This document shows positions 25,405 through 37,499 of a DNA stretch of 64,000 nucleotides, one piece after another. Origin of the DNA: Chionis minor (Eukaryota > Chordata > Aves > Charadriiformes > Chionididae); contig VZSF01008872.1 in assembly GCA_013398295.1 (NCBI GenBank), forward strand, positions 186,001 through 250,000. The letters are read 5' to 3'. A program made the position numbers and the translations under genes. A model generated the notes under the pieces. It searched no databases, had not been told where the DNA came from, and worked only from the letters and a program-made list of their open reading frames with translations. Every line of letters starts with the position of its first letter. Within the stretch, counting starts at the first letter, position 1.

Positions 25405-26058
25405 TTCTTTTTGTTGTTAACTGCATTTCTTTTTCATTCCGCTTTCTGATCTCACTCCTTGCCTCTTCCCAGCCATCTTTTTAATGGGATAATCAAAGTC
25501 CTGGCTGTACTGAGACTTCCTGATGCTTCTCTAGGATGAGGTGCACCCTGTGTTCCTCATTTACTTTTGTGGCAGTGCTTGCTTTTTCTCTCTCTCGCGT
25601 ACTTCAGTATTTATATAGGGAACAGGCATTCCCTAAAAACTTGGTTTAGGAATGCAGTCATTGAATAAATGTTTGAAGTCATCAGTATAAAAAAAATCTG
25701 CAAATTACACTGATGACAAAATGTGTTTTCACAAACTGTTAATAGGACAATTACAAATAACAGTGAGTGACATCATGGGTGATTCACTGAGAGAAAGAAG
25801 GACTGTAAATGTTAATCATTCTTCACCAATACCTTCTGCACACCATATTTCTGACTTGTGATTTGCAAGGTAATTTTAGCTTTCTCCAAAACTCAAAAAA
25901 TTGAAATTAATCTGGAAAGATGTGTCTGCCTCAGTTTAGAATTCCTATCTAATGTTCTGGAAAGTTTTCAAAGGGCTTTCTCCTGCCAAAATGGTATAAT
26001 GTGGTTTTAGAGTAAAAAAATGAGTTCAAGAATTCGAGAGTGAAAAGGATTCAAGCCA

Positions 26059-26069
26059 TTTTTTTTTTT
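26059..26069. repeat. Poly-T tract
   Basis: Eleven T residues form a simple low-complexity run with no associated element. Confidence 0.85.
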
Positions 26070-27028
26070 GCATCCTCCGAATATCTTGCATATATAATAC
26101 AGTAGTGTCATTTGATTTACTTTTAGTCGTGTATTTATCTTTTTTACTGCACCTTTTTTACCTGACCAGTAAGCTGACTGTTTAACTACTAATTTGCCCT
26201 AGTGGTCTCCAGAATGTCCTGCTATACCCCCTCAAGCTCATTACCCCTAACCCATTTTCAACTCAGACAGTTCTCTAATATTTTTTAAAGGAATATGACA
26301 ATCAATTCAGAATGTCATTTCAGAACATCTATTATAACTCTTTTTTTCACCCTTTAAGAGCCCTTCCTTGAAATCCCATTTTAAAGCTATGGTTTTCTCT
26401 GTAGTTCATTATAATTCTGGGATATGATGCTTTTGTGATGAAAAGTATGAATAGCACCTGAGGAGCAGAGGTAGACATTTGAAATATCTATAGAGATTTT
26501 ATCTTAACTGCACAAACCTGAGAGCTCCTAATGTAAATGAGTATTGGCAGAAGTACTCCTTATATACATCATTTCTTGAAGCACTTGTGGAAATTAAAGG
26601 TACGTAAAAGTAACATTCTGCAAAACTGAGCCCTTAATTAGTTTCGTACATAATAAAGCCATTATCAATCCCATATTAATTTAATGTGTGTAATTCTTTT
26701 ATGGGACGCAGTCAGGAAATAATCTCAGTAGTTGATTACAGGATATGAACTTATAAACATGGAAGAATTTACACCCCGCTCAGAAATATTAAAATAAACT
26801 GTATTAAAGGACCAGTAATGTTTTCAAAGTCCTTAGGTACAATGTTTTATAGCAAAAATAGATCTTGAGTGGTGGAGACAAACAGTATCTTCTTACAGGG
26901 CCTTAGAGCTGTATGTATTTACAAACTACACTTATATATGTCTCTATTTGCTTATCAGTAAAGATGTAAGCATGTAGTATGTAAGTTTGTATGCTTCCAT
27001 GTATTATATGTTTGCATGAAAGGATTGC

Positions 27029-27059
27029 TAATTCAGTGGATTAGTACTCCACTGAATTA
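27029..27059. repeat. Perfect stem-loop, 12-bp arms, 7-nt loop
   Basis: TAATTCAGTGGA (27029-27040) and TCCACTGAATTA (27048-27059) are exact reverse complements around the loop ttagtac. A partial third copy, taattcagtactc, follows at once. This suggests the hairpin arose through a small inverted duplication, for example template switching during replication. Confidence 0.85.
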
Positions 27060-29033
27060 ATAATTCAGTACTCTTTGCAATATTGTCTCCACCCATTCTT
27101 TCATCAAAGGGACCATCACTCTACCAGTATCAAACACTGGAGGACTCATCAGGATAACCAGTTACAGGGTTATAATGGCTACAGGGAAAGAGAGCAGGGA
27201 GTGCCCTGGGTGACTGTCAATACCACCTGCTGTATTACTTTGCTGTCAGTAACGGGCAGAGGGAAGGCTACGGGAAAGCCACGGGTTTTGTGCTGTTTTG
27301 TTTTCAGAGTCCCAGTCATAAAAAGGGAAGTCTGATTACAGACAGCCACTTGAACGTGGAGAAATGAAAGCTGCAAAGCTGTTTGCTGGCAACTGGGCTT
27401 GAAAATGGCAAAATGGTGGTAGTTAAAGCAGGGACTTATCTTTAAAGGAAGTATCATTAAGGAAAGTATCTTCAAATTAATTAAGAAAGCCTCAGAGGGT
27501 TATATGCTATATATTTATGTGGCTGAGAAATACTAGAAAAATGCTATTGTTGTCTGTCCAGCAAAAAATAATGTTTTTGAACAAGAGCCTGAAAAACAAC
27601 ATTAACTAAATCTTTTCCTTGTACTCCTGATATTTTTTCCCTCTATTTCCTTTGGGGATTCGAATACTTAATTGATTTTTTTTTCATTTTTAATTTAATA
27701 CAGAAGTTTTGCTTTATTAGAAATTCTTTTTATCACAAGCGTTTTGTCTGCAAAAGAACTTTTATGTAACAGCAAATAACAAATCCTTTTAATGCTTTAC
27801 TGTGCGATTTGATTCAATTTCTTCAGAGAATTATTGCACTTAATATTACCAGAGATGGGAGATAAGTAGCATAACCTGACATAAATACATGGTGACTGAC
27901 CACTGAACGGTATTTGTTACTGTGTGTCTGTAGTGGTTGATCCTCTGTAAAAAGTAGAGAAGGAGCTAGATATTCAACGGACAGGATAGATCAGAGGACT
28001 GGTAATGTAATCCAAGTCTTTTCACCTCCAGGTCACTGGTTCATATCTGTCTCAGGTTGGTAGTGACTAAAATTCATTACCATCTAATGGTCGGTCAGTG
28101 GCCTATGTAAAATGAGCTGCTGATCTTAGTCAAGTTACTACTGGAAAGGTGTTCGTATCACGAGGCACACTGTAACTGGCACCTTTTCTGATTGATAATC
28201 CTTTTAATGGGGCCAAGCAATCGATTGTCAGAGGGATCAGGCTTTGTTCCTAGCACGCTCTAAAGGTTCGTTGTTTCTTCTTAACAGTGGAGGTATTTCC
28301 ATTTCACAGCAAATAAAAAACCCCACTGTATATAACGTTTTAGTGTTGTGTGCCTGACCTCTGGGCCATGCTGTTACTGTCTTGACTACTTCAATATGAG
28401 AGAAAAATACAAATGTACACTCACAGCTTATAGCCTTTAAGGAAATTCCTTAGGGAGGCAGGAAGGATGTTTAGTGCCTAACCCTGCAGTACTTTGCCGC
28501 TTCGTACTTTTCCAGGTCCCCTGTGCTCCAACGCCATCCTGCAATGACTAAATCAGGGCTTTCCCTAACTTCTTTTATTGTCTTGTCTGCAGTTTTCTGA
28601 CAAAAAATACCCTAATTTTCTTTCCAGCTTTGTCATGTTTTCTTACATTTCCTTCAGAAATATTTACCAATTCGAGTATCCCCCTGCAAGCTTGCGCTGT
28701 GGGAGCTCTCTCCTTTTCTTTTCTAATTCCCGTTCCCTTTCCAAACTGTAAAATTTGAGGGTGATTTGCTGAAGATATCACTGCCATTTCTAGCTGAACT
28801 ACATAGTTCTGCTTTTAATATGTACATACAGAGGCACAGCCATGGTAGGGAAAAAGCTGATAAAAACTGTATGGAAATGGCATGGCAGCATGCTGGTGTA
28901 CTTAGGCCTGAGATCATTTCACAGGCATGTCTAGATATTGGAAAAGCAATATCCACTTGCAAAAGCAGAGGGCTTTCCTCTGTCGGGGCGGAAAGTATCA
29001 CACACCTTTTTTCACTTTTATATCTAGAGTATT

Positions 29034-29170
29034 GTTTGCAGACTACATTTTGCTCTCCCTGCTAACGAGGGGAAGGTTGCTGTGAGAATAACACCTATCT
29101 GGAAGCTGTTTGTAGATTACATTTTAATTCAGTTACAGTGTTTGTAGATAACGTTCTAATTCAGGTAACA
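29034..29170. repeat. Tandem near-copies of a gtttgtagattac unit
   Basis: Units at 29108-29137 and 29140-29170 share gtttgtagatWac, then Wttctaattcag or a close variant, then gttaca/ggtaaca, with a period of 32. A shorter related copy, gtttgcagactacatttt, lies upstream at 29034-29051. The units differ by several substitutions and one indel, so the duplication is not recent. Confidence 0.7.
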
Positions 29171-30902
29171 AATCTTCAGACAATGGCTGCTAAGGAAGGG
29201 TCTTGACTATCAGTCCTGTGTATAAGCAGTTTCCAGAATGCTTTAACTTTACATTCTGAACCTAAAAAGTATGTTCACTTTAAAGTTGTTGATTTCCACG
29301 CTCTATATAATATTTTAATCACGTGGTTACTCAGAGCAATAACTTATTATGAGGAATTAAAAAGTTTTTTGAAATCTGAACCATAAATGCAAAATTATTT
29401 TTATCTTGGAAGGCAGTATTTTCCAAAGTACTACTTTTTCTGTGTCTCTTTTTTTTTCTTTTTCATTTTTCCTTTGAAAAAAGCGTAATTCTTCTTTATC
29501 ATTCATTCTAGCCTATAGATCTACTAACACATGCCTGAAGCATCACACCTAGGATTCAGGGTTTTCACAGAGGATTCCTGTGCCAGGGTCCTGAATACAT
29601 CTTCAGATACATAGATATACAGAATCTGAGTTTCAGAGCTTCTGCATTTTGCAGCACTATTTAAAAACTGACAATTTAAAATCCAGAGCAGCACAGTATA
29701 ATAAGTAATTGTATGCCTATGGTGAGCAGTTTTTCGTGTTTCTCCCTACAAAAGTATTTGAAATGTGTATGTTTACAATGAATATAGGTGTTCTCTTCTG
29801 CCCAGCAGTTTGCCAAGGAATGATAAAATGAAGACTATTGTAGAGTTTTTTATTGCTTGTGCCAACTCCTGATCCAGCTGCTGTATTTATAACATGGTAG
29901 TTTTATGCTTGTATATCTACAGCTAAGCCCATTGCTCAAGGACACTAGCCTCAAGAGAGAGCATTTAATGTTACTTCACAGAATCCTGATGCCACTCAGA
30001 CAAAGATTACTTTTGCAAAAAAGAGGCAGTCTGACATGATCCCCTCTGTGTCTACTTAGGAAATCTGTGATGGTGAGTATTACTATACTGCTAGAAACCT
30101 TAAAAATTCAAAATAGATTATTGTATTTTCCAGCATATTGTCCAAAGTAGAAGTATATTCTCTCTTATTTTGTTTGACTACGCAGTGAGTGCCTTTATTC
30201 TTTATGGTGCAGAAGCAATTCACAAACATTATTTCCCACCTGTGCATTCATATCTTCACTCAGAAGGAATGATATTTGGTTAAATAAATTTTAAAACTAA
30301 TTTCAGAACAGAATCCTTCTCTCTTAGCTATAACAAATTATAATTGTTGCAGGGATTAGTAAAAACAACTGTTAAGTTCCAGTTGTTTTCAAATGTGTGT
30401 TTTCTTTCTGTGGATGTATTCTGGAGGAACTGAAAAGTTACGTACACATAAAATATAGATTGCAGGCTTCTCCACGGGACATTTTTCTCACTAAAAAATA
30501 GGGCAACGAACTCTCAGTGTTGTACTTTGTTACTGTGGAAACATATGATTATGAACGTTATATTTTGAATTTATTAGAAAAGCTGAAAAAAGAAACTGAA
30601 ATTCAAGAACATTTAAGGAAACCGACTTAATCACTTAAAACTCATTATTTACCTCCAACTACCATATACAACCAGTACTACAGAGAAAGTGTAATATTAA
30701 TTTTTGTCTGGGGTTCCATATTAGAAAATGTTGACCTTAATACTGGCTTCCCAAACAATGAACTTTTCTCCTAGTAGTGTTTGTTATGCAACATACTGTT
30801 AGATTTCTTAAATTAGAATGAAATTAAACTCAAATATATCTTTCTTCTGCCCTATTAGAATCCCGTGGGAAGGCAAAGGCATATCGAATCTATATTTTCT
30901 AC

Positions 30903-30935
30903 TTTTTTTTCTCTCTCTCTGTTTTTTTTTTTTTT
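30903..30935. repeat. T8-(CT)5-G-T14 low-complexity tract
   Basis: A T run, five CT units and a 14-base T run lie together, forming a compound pyrimidine microsatellite. Confidence 0.9.
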
Positions 30936-31873
30936 ATGGTAGCTTGGTTATCTCATCCTGTCTTTATTATTGCTACAAATCCACATTGCATTTTCAACTG
31001 ATTCTGACTAAGAAAAGAATTTATTTTTTTCTGTAATTTTTAATCTAGTGTCTGCGTATTTAGGAACCACAAGGAAAGACAGTGAGAACTTGAGGTTTGT
31101 TAAAGGCTATAAATAGGGTATGAATAGAAGGTGACTATGAGTTTAAGATTCTGAATAACAAGGTACATTGTGAATACATCCAAAGTGACAAATTAACCTT
31201 TAATCCTTTAAACTACAATAAAGATTTTGTTTTAAATCTCATCTCTGAATAATTGTCTTACGGTTCCTTCAGCAGTAGTAGTTCTGCTCAAAGAACATAT
31301 CATTGAAGTTAACTTTTCTGCTTTGTGGACCACCATATACATTCTGCTAATTTTTGACTGGCTAGTAATTGCAAATAAAGATTTACAATAAGCCGAATAC
31401 ACATAGATCTTGATATGGTTCACAACTTACCTACGGTAGCTGGACGTAGTAGCTCTTGGATACAATTCAACCTTAAAGAATTTTCTTTATAATGAGCTAG
31501 AGAGGATTTGAAATAATTTCTTCAATTGAGGTTAAGAAAAGTTACATTTAGCGAATTGTCTTTTTCTTTTTTCTGTTTCTTACAGAATTTAATCCAATAT
31601 TAGTATATTATTAACACAGACAAGCTGAAAGCTCCTACCAAAGGAGAAATTCCTTTCATGGTGGTCTCCATCAGCTGCTCAAAATAGCTGTTCTTACAGC
31701 TTTCTGATAAAGGAAAACTGTTCTTGCAAGATTTTTTCTTTTTTTTTCTCAAATCTAAACTTTTCCTCCTCATCAGATGCCTTTTCTTTCTTACTGGATG
31801 GCACGATCCTTTATTCTTGCAGTATAAACAAAAATACAAGCATTAGATTTTCTCCTAATTATTTTCTAAGTAA

Positions 31874-31904
31874 TGCAGAAATTGTGTAATTTTACAATTC
31901 TGCA
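31874..31904. repeat. Stem-loop, 11-bp pairing with one bulge
   Basis: TGCAGAAATTGT (31874-31885) pairs with ACAATTCTGCA (31894-31904), with a single extra A on the left arm, around an 8-base AT-rich loop. Confidence 0.75.
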
Positions 31905-32389
31905 CAATGTGGAAATGTTTCCTCTCTGTCTTCAGTACAGAGAATTAATTTACAGTCAAACTGACGCAACAGAGCTGAAAAATCTGTCACAGACATAGAA
32001 AAGAAAGAAAAAACCGTATGGTTCTTTCCATGGTTGAAATCTGTACAGCCTTCAGGCAGAGGAAATTCTTCCTTTGTCCCTTCCCTTTGAAGCCCGGAGG
32101 GCGGTTCCCAGCACCCCTAGAACCCCTGTGAGGGATTCACATCTTGGAGAGAAGATTGAGGTACCAAGTTTTCCACATCTGATTCTGTATTTCTGTGATT
32201 TATTCACCTACCCACCTGCCCACCTTTCATTGGAATTATGCTGATTACAGCATTCATAAGTAGATTTTACTCTACTAAATGATGGCATCCCCCCTATCCC
32301 TGGTGAATCAAAAAAACCCTCCACATGTTCTGCTCCCCCCCACCCGTATGGAGAACCCCCAGCCAACTGAGGGAGCTTCACTGTTGTAG

Positions 32390-32599
32390 GAACCAGGGTC
32401 TACAGTAGCGTGGCTGGAAGGTGAGATCTACAAGTACCATTACTTGGCTATAGGCAAAGACTTCCTTGCTATTAAAAACACATTCATCCCTGATGACAAA
32501 TACAATCCAGGTGAAAGGCAAGATACCTCTGAAGAGAACTATGAGCATCACCCTCCTAAAATGGGCAAGCAGGGTAAACCCAGACAAAGGGGAGAATAG
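32390..32599 (+). other. Coding-like open frame without a start codon; possible exon or pseudogene relic
   Basis: Between TAG at 32387 and TAG at 32597-32599 one frame is open for 69 codons. It reads like protein: GSTVAWLEGEIYKYHYLAIG, then FIPDDKYNP, then a charged tail with KMGKQGKPRQRGE. It is rich in K, E, D, Y, G and P and has no cysteine, unlike random translation of AT-rich DNA. It lacks an upstream ATG. 'cttcactgttgtag' just before 32390 could serve as a splice acceptor. 'ggaag|gtgaga' at 32415-32425 matches a donor, but using it would leave an exon of only 30 bases. I do not recognise the sequence. An opposite-strand frame (32378-32608) is also open, which weakens the case. It may be a terminal exon, a processed pseudogene fragment or chance. 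Confidence 0.2.
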
Positions 32600-34799
32600 T
32601 GAAGTCATTATTTACCATTACTCAATTTTTTCATTGTGTTTCTTAAAGAGGGTAGCAAGTAGAAATAGTAGAAAATGATGGATTTTGATGGTTGATAATG
32701 ACAGAAACGGCCCGTACTAATGTGATGTTGAATAGCAGTGTGCTATTGCTCCGCACTTTACTTCCAGCATAGTTTTCCTTGTGTTTTACAAAATACTAAA
32801 CTTAAAATATGGCATTGTGTACTGTAAAAAAAAGGAATCAGACTTCAGATGGCTTTTCAGGATAGTGGCTGCTCAAACATTGAAATTTAAATAATTAAAA
32901 AACAAGCAAACAAACAAAATGAACTATACTAATCTGGAAATTCAGGCAGTGTCTTTTCAGGATTTGTTATCGCACAAATTTCCTGTACTGGAAAAATCTC
33001 AAAATCGTATCGCTGGAATAAGAGAATTCTCAGACTGCCAAAGCTATATGACATGTATCTCTAACTCTTATGTTTTTTCACAATATTTTGTATTTTAAGT
33101 ATCATTTGCCTTATCCTTTCTCATTTTGATTATTGGCATTACAGCAAGTCCTAGATTTCATGTGTGAGGAAATTTCTCTGAATCTTTTTTTGAAAGAATA
33201 CTAAAAGCTGTACCTCTGAAAGCTACTTATTTTGTCTCTGTACTTATTTCTCCCATATTATAAGAACCTGGAAGTAAACATACCAGTTATTTAAACTGAA
33301 AACACTATCCAAGGATAAACTCACACCCTCTATGGTATTTCTTTTAAATCGATAGCAACTGGAAAAAGTAATTGAGAATATTTTTCATGGAATAGACTTA
33401 GAGGATGACCTACATAATGTAGCTTAATAAGTTTTCTCCATCTTTATTGTCACTGGTACCACTTCTTAGAGGTGCTGCAGGCATTACGATGAACAGTTGA
33501 AAGGAAGAGAAAAAAAGCTTAACAATCTAACCATGAAAAAAGTGCAGAGTCTTCTGGAATGAGGCACACCCACAAGATAGATGGTAAGTGTTTATATGTA
33601 ATACATAAATTATTGCTCCATATCTTTTCATATTGATATTTGACCAGTGGGATAGAACCAATAAAAAAAAGAAACCCTTAATAAATAAGTTTTGAAAATG
33701 GAAAATATGTTCGCCTGTTAATTCTGACTGATAATTTTGAGTGCAGATATAAAAGTGATTTTATGTGGGTGCTGAATAGATGTAAACTGCAGGTCTTAGC
33801 AAAACACTGAAAGCTAACTACCAATTAAAAAGCATTCTGCAATACATCATTGCAATGGTCAGCAATAAAGTGTCTTAAATTCACTGTAGTCATTGATAAC
33901 TTCTTTTTATCACAACCTAATAAAGTCAGCGCTTAACTACTAGAGCTCTTCCTACTACAAAGTCATTCGCAGCAATCACAGCTCTGCAAAATTCACAGTA
34001 CAAAAGAATCCTTGAACTTTCTTCATTTAAACAGCACACTCAAAATGGGAACAAAACTCTGCGCTCATGGAAACATGTTGTGAAACATTTTTGAAAGTAG
34101 AGCATTGATAAAAAACTTATGTTTTGTCTCTAAAGGAAAAACAAAAAAAAGCTGCATGAAAATAAGTGCTGCATTTGTAAGGTAAACAACACCCAGCCTA
34201 GCGCAGTTACCATAGCCTGTTAGATATCTGCAGCTCTTAGGGTGAAAAAATATTCAAATCAGCCACTGGTTTGGAATAACTCATTTTGGATTTGTCCTGC
34301 TTCATTAATCTAGAACATGTTCCTTTGAAGTGCTGATCATACCTGACTAGATTGTAAAGACTTCTGTTATACTAAACATCACAAAAAAAGAAGCAGCACA
34401 TGAATTTCCTAGTACAGCAGCTCCTATTGGTGTTAATAATAGGATCTAGTGTTGTGATACTGGTAGAGAAAGTATTTTGTCATAAAATCTGTGCTAAGAT
34501 TTAAGGGACTTGGATGATCATCCCATTTATTTTAATAAGGGCTGGTATAATTATGTAAAATATTAGAGTAATTAGCTGCCATGCAGAATTAATAATTCAT
34601 TGTAAAATTTAAATATCTCAGCTATTTCTGCTCTTTTTATTTCCAGAAAAGCATCCTGACTGGCAATACTCAAAACAAGCTATTGGTGTATTTTCTGTCA
34701 GTGACGGTTTTTCCCCCTTACTGTGGTGACTGTATTTGAAAGTTGAGAACGGAGCAGTGCAGGAGATGCACTGCAAAAGAATAGGGAAAAGAAAAATTG

Positions 34800-35045
34800 A
34801 TAATTTACATGTGCGATTACCCATTTGTTCGCGCATTTGCTTTTTGTGAATGAAGAGACAAAAACGGCACGTGAACGCTGGTGGTATATATGTGACGGTG
34901 GCAGGAGAACAGCCTTGAGTTGTTTTTGTTTGTGCATGGCAGATGCTGCCAAAACACCTACGGGAATCGCAGTGTGCAATGGTCCACAACAGTATTGCTG
35001 TTCCTTAGTGACAGAACTGAGTAAGCGCTTCCCGATTTGAGGTGA
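34800..35045. other. CpG-retaining patch
   Basis: About ten CpG dinucleotides occur in 250 bases ('gtgcgattac', 'ttcgcgcatt', 'acggcacgtgaacgc', 'gtgacggtgg', 'tacgggaatcgc', 'gcgcttcccg'), while the kilobases on either side have almost none. Open frames overlap on both strands (71 codons on + at 34825-35040, and 123 and 116 codons on - within 34618-35048). Possible reasons are a younger insertion, an unmethylated regulatory element or a decayed exon. No family is recognised. Confidence 0.45.
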
Positions 35046-35710
35046 CATTTAGGGTGGACTGGTCCTTACCCATTAACCTGGAGAGCTCTGCCAAGGTAAG
35101 AAATACGACAGGGCACTCAGCAGCTAAGCAACCTTGCAGCCCTTCAGACGGTAAATCAAGGTTTGATTTTCTTTGCTCAATAGGCATGTGGTCTCTCTCA
35201 GCCTTCTCCCTGCAGTTCTAGGTCTTCAGGGGGAAATATGTGCAAGCCACCGTTGTACAAATGAGCAAGTCACAGTGTATACAAAGGCTGTGGTGTAGGC
35301 AGAGCTTTGAATTTGTGTGCATTGAGAGCTGAAACCCGAGGTGCTGGTTGCTGCCTCAGCAGATGCAGCTCTTTTCAATTAAGTTTATAAGCAAATACAA
35401 CTTCTTATATCATGAAAAGATCCCAGAGAGTTTCTCTCTCCATGACGGTACACTGGCTACTGTGTTTTCACTGGATGCTGTCCTTTCAATCCCTCTGCAG
35501 TTGCCTCTTTCTTTCTTTTTTTTTCTTCTTGCTCCCTCTTTGGTGCTTCAAGTAGACAGTTGGGTTTCTAGCATGAATTTGAAAATTTCTTTTTATTAAG
35601 TCACAGCTACCACAGAATTTGTTTGAGGGTTTTTCAGGTAATCCAGCAGAAGAACAGGAAAATTTTTTGTTTGTCCCGTATTTTTTGTTGTCTGGACTTA
35701 ACAGATAACC

Positions 35711-35758
35711 TTTTTTTTCTCTTTTTTTTCCTTTTTTCTTTTATTAAAAAAAAAAAAA
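35711..35758. repeat. T-rich tract ending in A13
   Basis: Interrupted T runs (T8, T8, T6) are followed by 'cttttatt' and 13 A residues, so the right end can pair back on the T runs. It is low complexity. The A run is not preceded by any recognisable retrocopy. Confidence 0.85.
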
Positions 35759-36419
35759 GTTTTCACATGAAGAGCAAGTACAAGCCACAGCAAATATTTA
35801 CTAATATCTTTGAATATATTGCAAGGTAAGATAATAATTAATCTGCTTGATCAATTAAATTCCTGGTCTGTTGAATGTGAAGAGATCCATATTCTGCTTC
35901 TGTATTTGGAAGACACTGAAGAGAACAGAGTACAGCACTGTGTTTTATGGTCCTTCATAGATACTGTCACGGTGTGGAGAAATTAAGAAGTTTTATGGAA
36001 ACCAGCTCTGACTAGTGGATGTGATGATGTTACAGTCATAGCTGTATCCAGCCATATATCTTATTAATTCCTTTAAAAAAACCCCTGAGGTCACAGTAAC
36101 AAATTGGAAAGATTAAGTTTCTGAAGGGGCAAAACGAAGTCAAAACATTTCTGTGAGTCTTCCCCTCTGACAAAGGAAAACATTGCCCTTCAAGCAGTTT
36201 TTGTGCAGCAATGGCTCTGTAAATTTGGAGCAGTAAGGGAACCTGTGGGTAACAAGGGCTCAGCAGTCCAAAGCCTGATGCCATGCATCCCCATGGATGT
36301 GGCTGGATTGATAACCAGTTGGTCTGGAGGGCTGCCTGGTTTCCCAGGAGCCTGGGCAGGCTGTGTAGAGCATGTTTCCACTCTCAGATATCTGTTCTCC
36401 ATTGCCCTGTGCAAGTTAT

Positions 36420-37019
36420 GGTCCAATCGCACATTACAACATCGCCAGCAGGAGCAGGGAAGTGATTGTGCCCCTGTACTCAGTGCTGGTGAGGCCGCAG
36501 CTTGAGTACTGCGTTCAGTTTTGGGTGGCGTCACAGTTTAGGAGGGACATTGAGGTGCTGGCACGTATCCAGAGAAGAGCAACAAAGCTGGTGAGGGGTC
36601 TGGAAAACATGTCTTATGGGGAGCAGCTGAGGGAATTAGGATTGTTTAGTCTGGTGAAGAGAAGGTTGAGGGGAGACCTTATCGCTCTCCACAACTACCT
36701 GACAGGAGGTTGTAGCAAGACATGTGCTGGTCTCTTCTCTCAAGTAACTAGTGATAGGACAAGAGGAAATGGGTTCAAATTGCGCCGGGGGAGGTTTAGG
36801 CTGGACACTAGGAAAAAATTTTTCACTAAAAGAGTTATCGCACATTGGAATAGGCTGCCCAAGGAGGTGGTTGAGTCACCATCCCTAGATGTGTTTAAAA
36901 GTTGTATAGATGTGGTGCTTAGAGACATGGTTTAGTGGCGGACCTGATAGAGTAGGGTCAGTGGTTGAACTCAATGATCTTAAGGGTCTTTTCCAACCTA
37001 AATAATGCTATGATTCTGT
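36420..37019 (+). mobile_element. CR1 LINE fragment A, 5'-truncated, 3' end intact
   Basis: This is the 3' end of a chicken-repeat-1 non-LTR retrotransposon. The end of ORF2 is followed by a short 3' UTR with the CR1 signature: a 'gttgaactcaatgatctta' segment, then 'ggtcttttccaacct', then an octamer-type tail closing in 'gctatgattctgt'. The 5' boundary is approximate. CR1-like sequence is already degraded at 36421-36440 and clear from about 36440. Severe 5' truncation is normal for CR1, which inserts by target-primed reverse transcription. The tail shows the + strand is the element's sense strand. Family assignment is from recognition of the characteristic text, not a search, and the subfamily is not assigned. 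It differs in sequence and 3' UTR from the copy at 45682-46550, so the two are separate insertions of different CR1 subfamilies. Confidence 0.93.
36438..36935 (+). pseudogene. CR1 ORF2 C-terminal fragment (after the reverse transcriptase core)
   Basis: This frame encodes about 165 residues matching the C-terminal part of the CR1 ORF2 protein, which in full elements carries an endonuclease and a reverse transcriptase. Recognisable blocks include [73 protein letters not shown] and [19 protein letters not shown], ending in LRDMV and a TAG stop at what looks like the natural terminus. No frameshift or internal stop interrupts this part, so the copy is probably not among the oldest. The open frame continues upstream to an ATG at 36372, but those first 22 or so codons do not look like CR1 and are chance extension. 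The endonuclease and the reverse transcriptase catalytic motifs are absent, so the product cannot be an active enzyme. It is annotated as a dead fragment. Confidence 0.9.
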
Positions 37020-37499
37020 CTTCACGTGGCAGCAATAGGCAGGAGTTGAGGGAGAGGGAAAGGAGTTGGACAAGACATCCTGACCTTGCAACAGCCACAG
37101 CACTTTGGTTGAGCTTTGATACTCATTTTCAAGGGCTTCATTTCTGAACCTTCAATTGTTAAAATTTGGCCAGTCCACAGAAATAAGGATTACAGCACAG
37201 TTTTTGTTCCAACTTTCTGCTCTTAATGACAAAAGAGCTGTGGGGATTGTTTTAAAGGTAATCCCTAAGCACTTATCTTTGGCCTCCAGATAGCACAGGC
37301 TGTTGCTGAGCAAGCAACCAGCTACGATGTGTAAAACATATTCATTAGAAGTACTGACAGGCTGCAGTTTAGCTCTGACCTCATGATTAACAGTAGAAAG
37401 GAAGGGTTTTGTGTGGGGGCGAAAGTTTTAATCTCCACCCAGAAGTTGCATGATTAAATCCTGTTAGAAAGAAAAGGATCTGAGCATATGCATTTCACA

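Larger units (their letters stand above)
22952..36419. other. Non-coding sequence, no gene recognised (apart from items listed)
   Basis: No exon structure or known domain was recognised. The stretch holds the listed tandem duplications, hairpins, the G-quadruplex motif, low-complexity T tracts and a CpG-retaining patch near 34800-35045. Around 26630-26760 several TAATTA or ATTAAT cores occur in 'cccttaattagtttcgtac' and 'catattaatttaatg', compatible with a regulatory element but unproven. The overlapping minus-strand frames at 34618-35048 (about 120 codons each) resemble no protein I know. Confidence 0.6.

Noticed and set aside
36190..36534. 114-codon minus-strand frame overlapping the CR1 start
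   Set aside because: It is partly antisense to CR1 copy A, and + strand frames overlap the remainder. No coding evidence.
36636..36928. Minus-strand frames of 62-69 codons
   Set aside because: They are shadows of the CR1 ORF2 coding strand.
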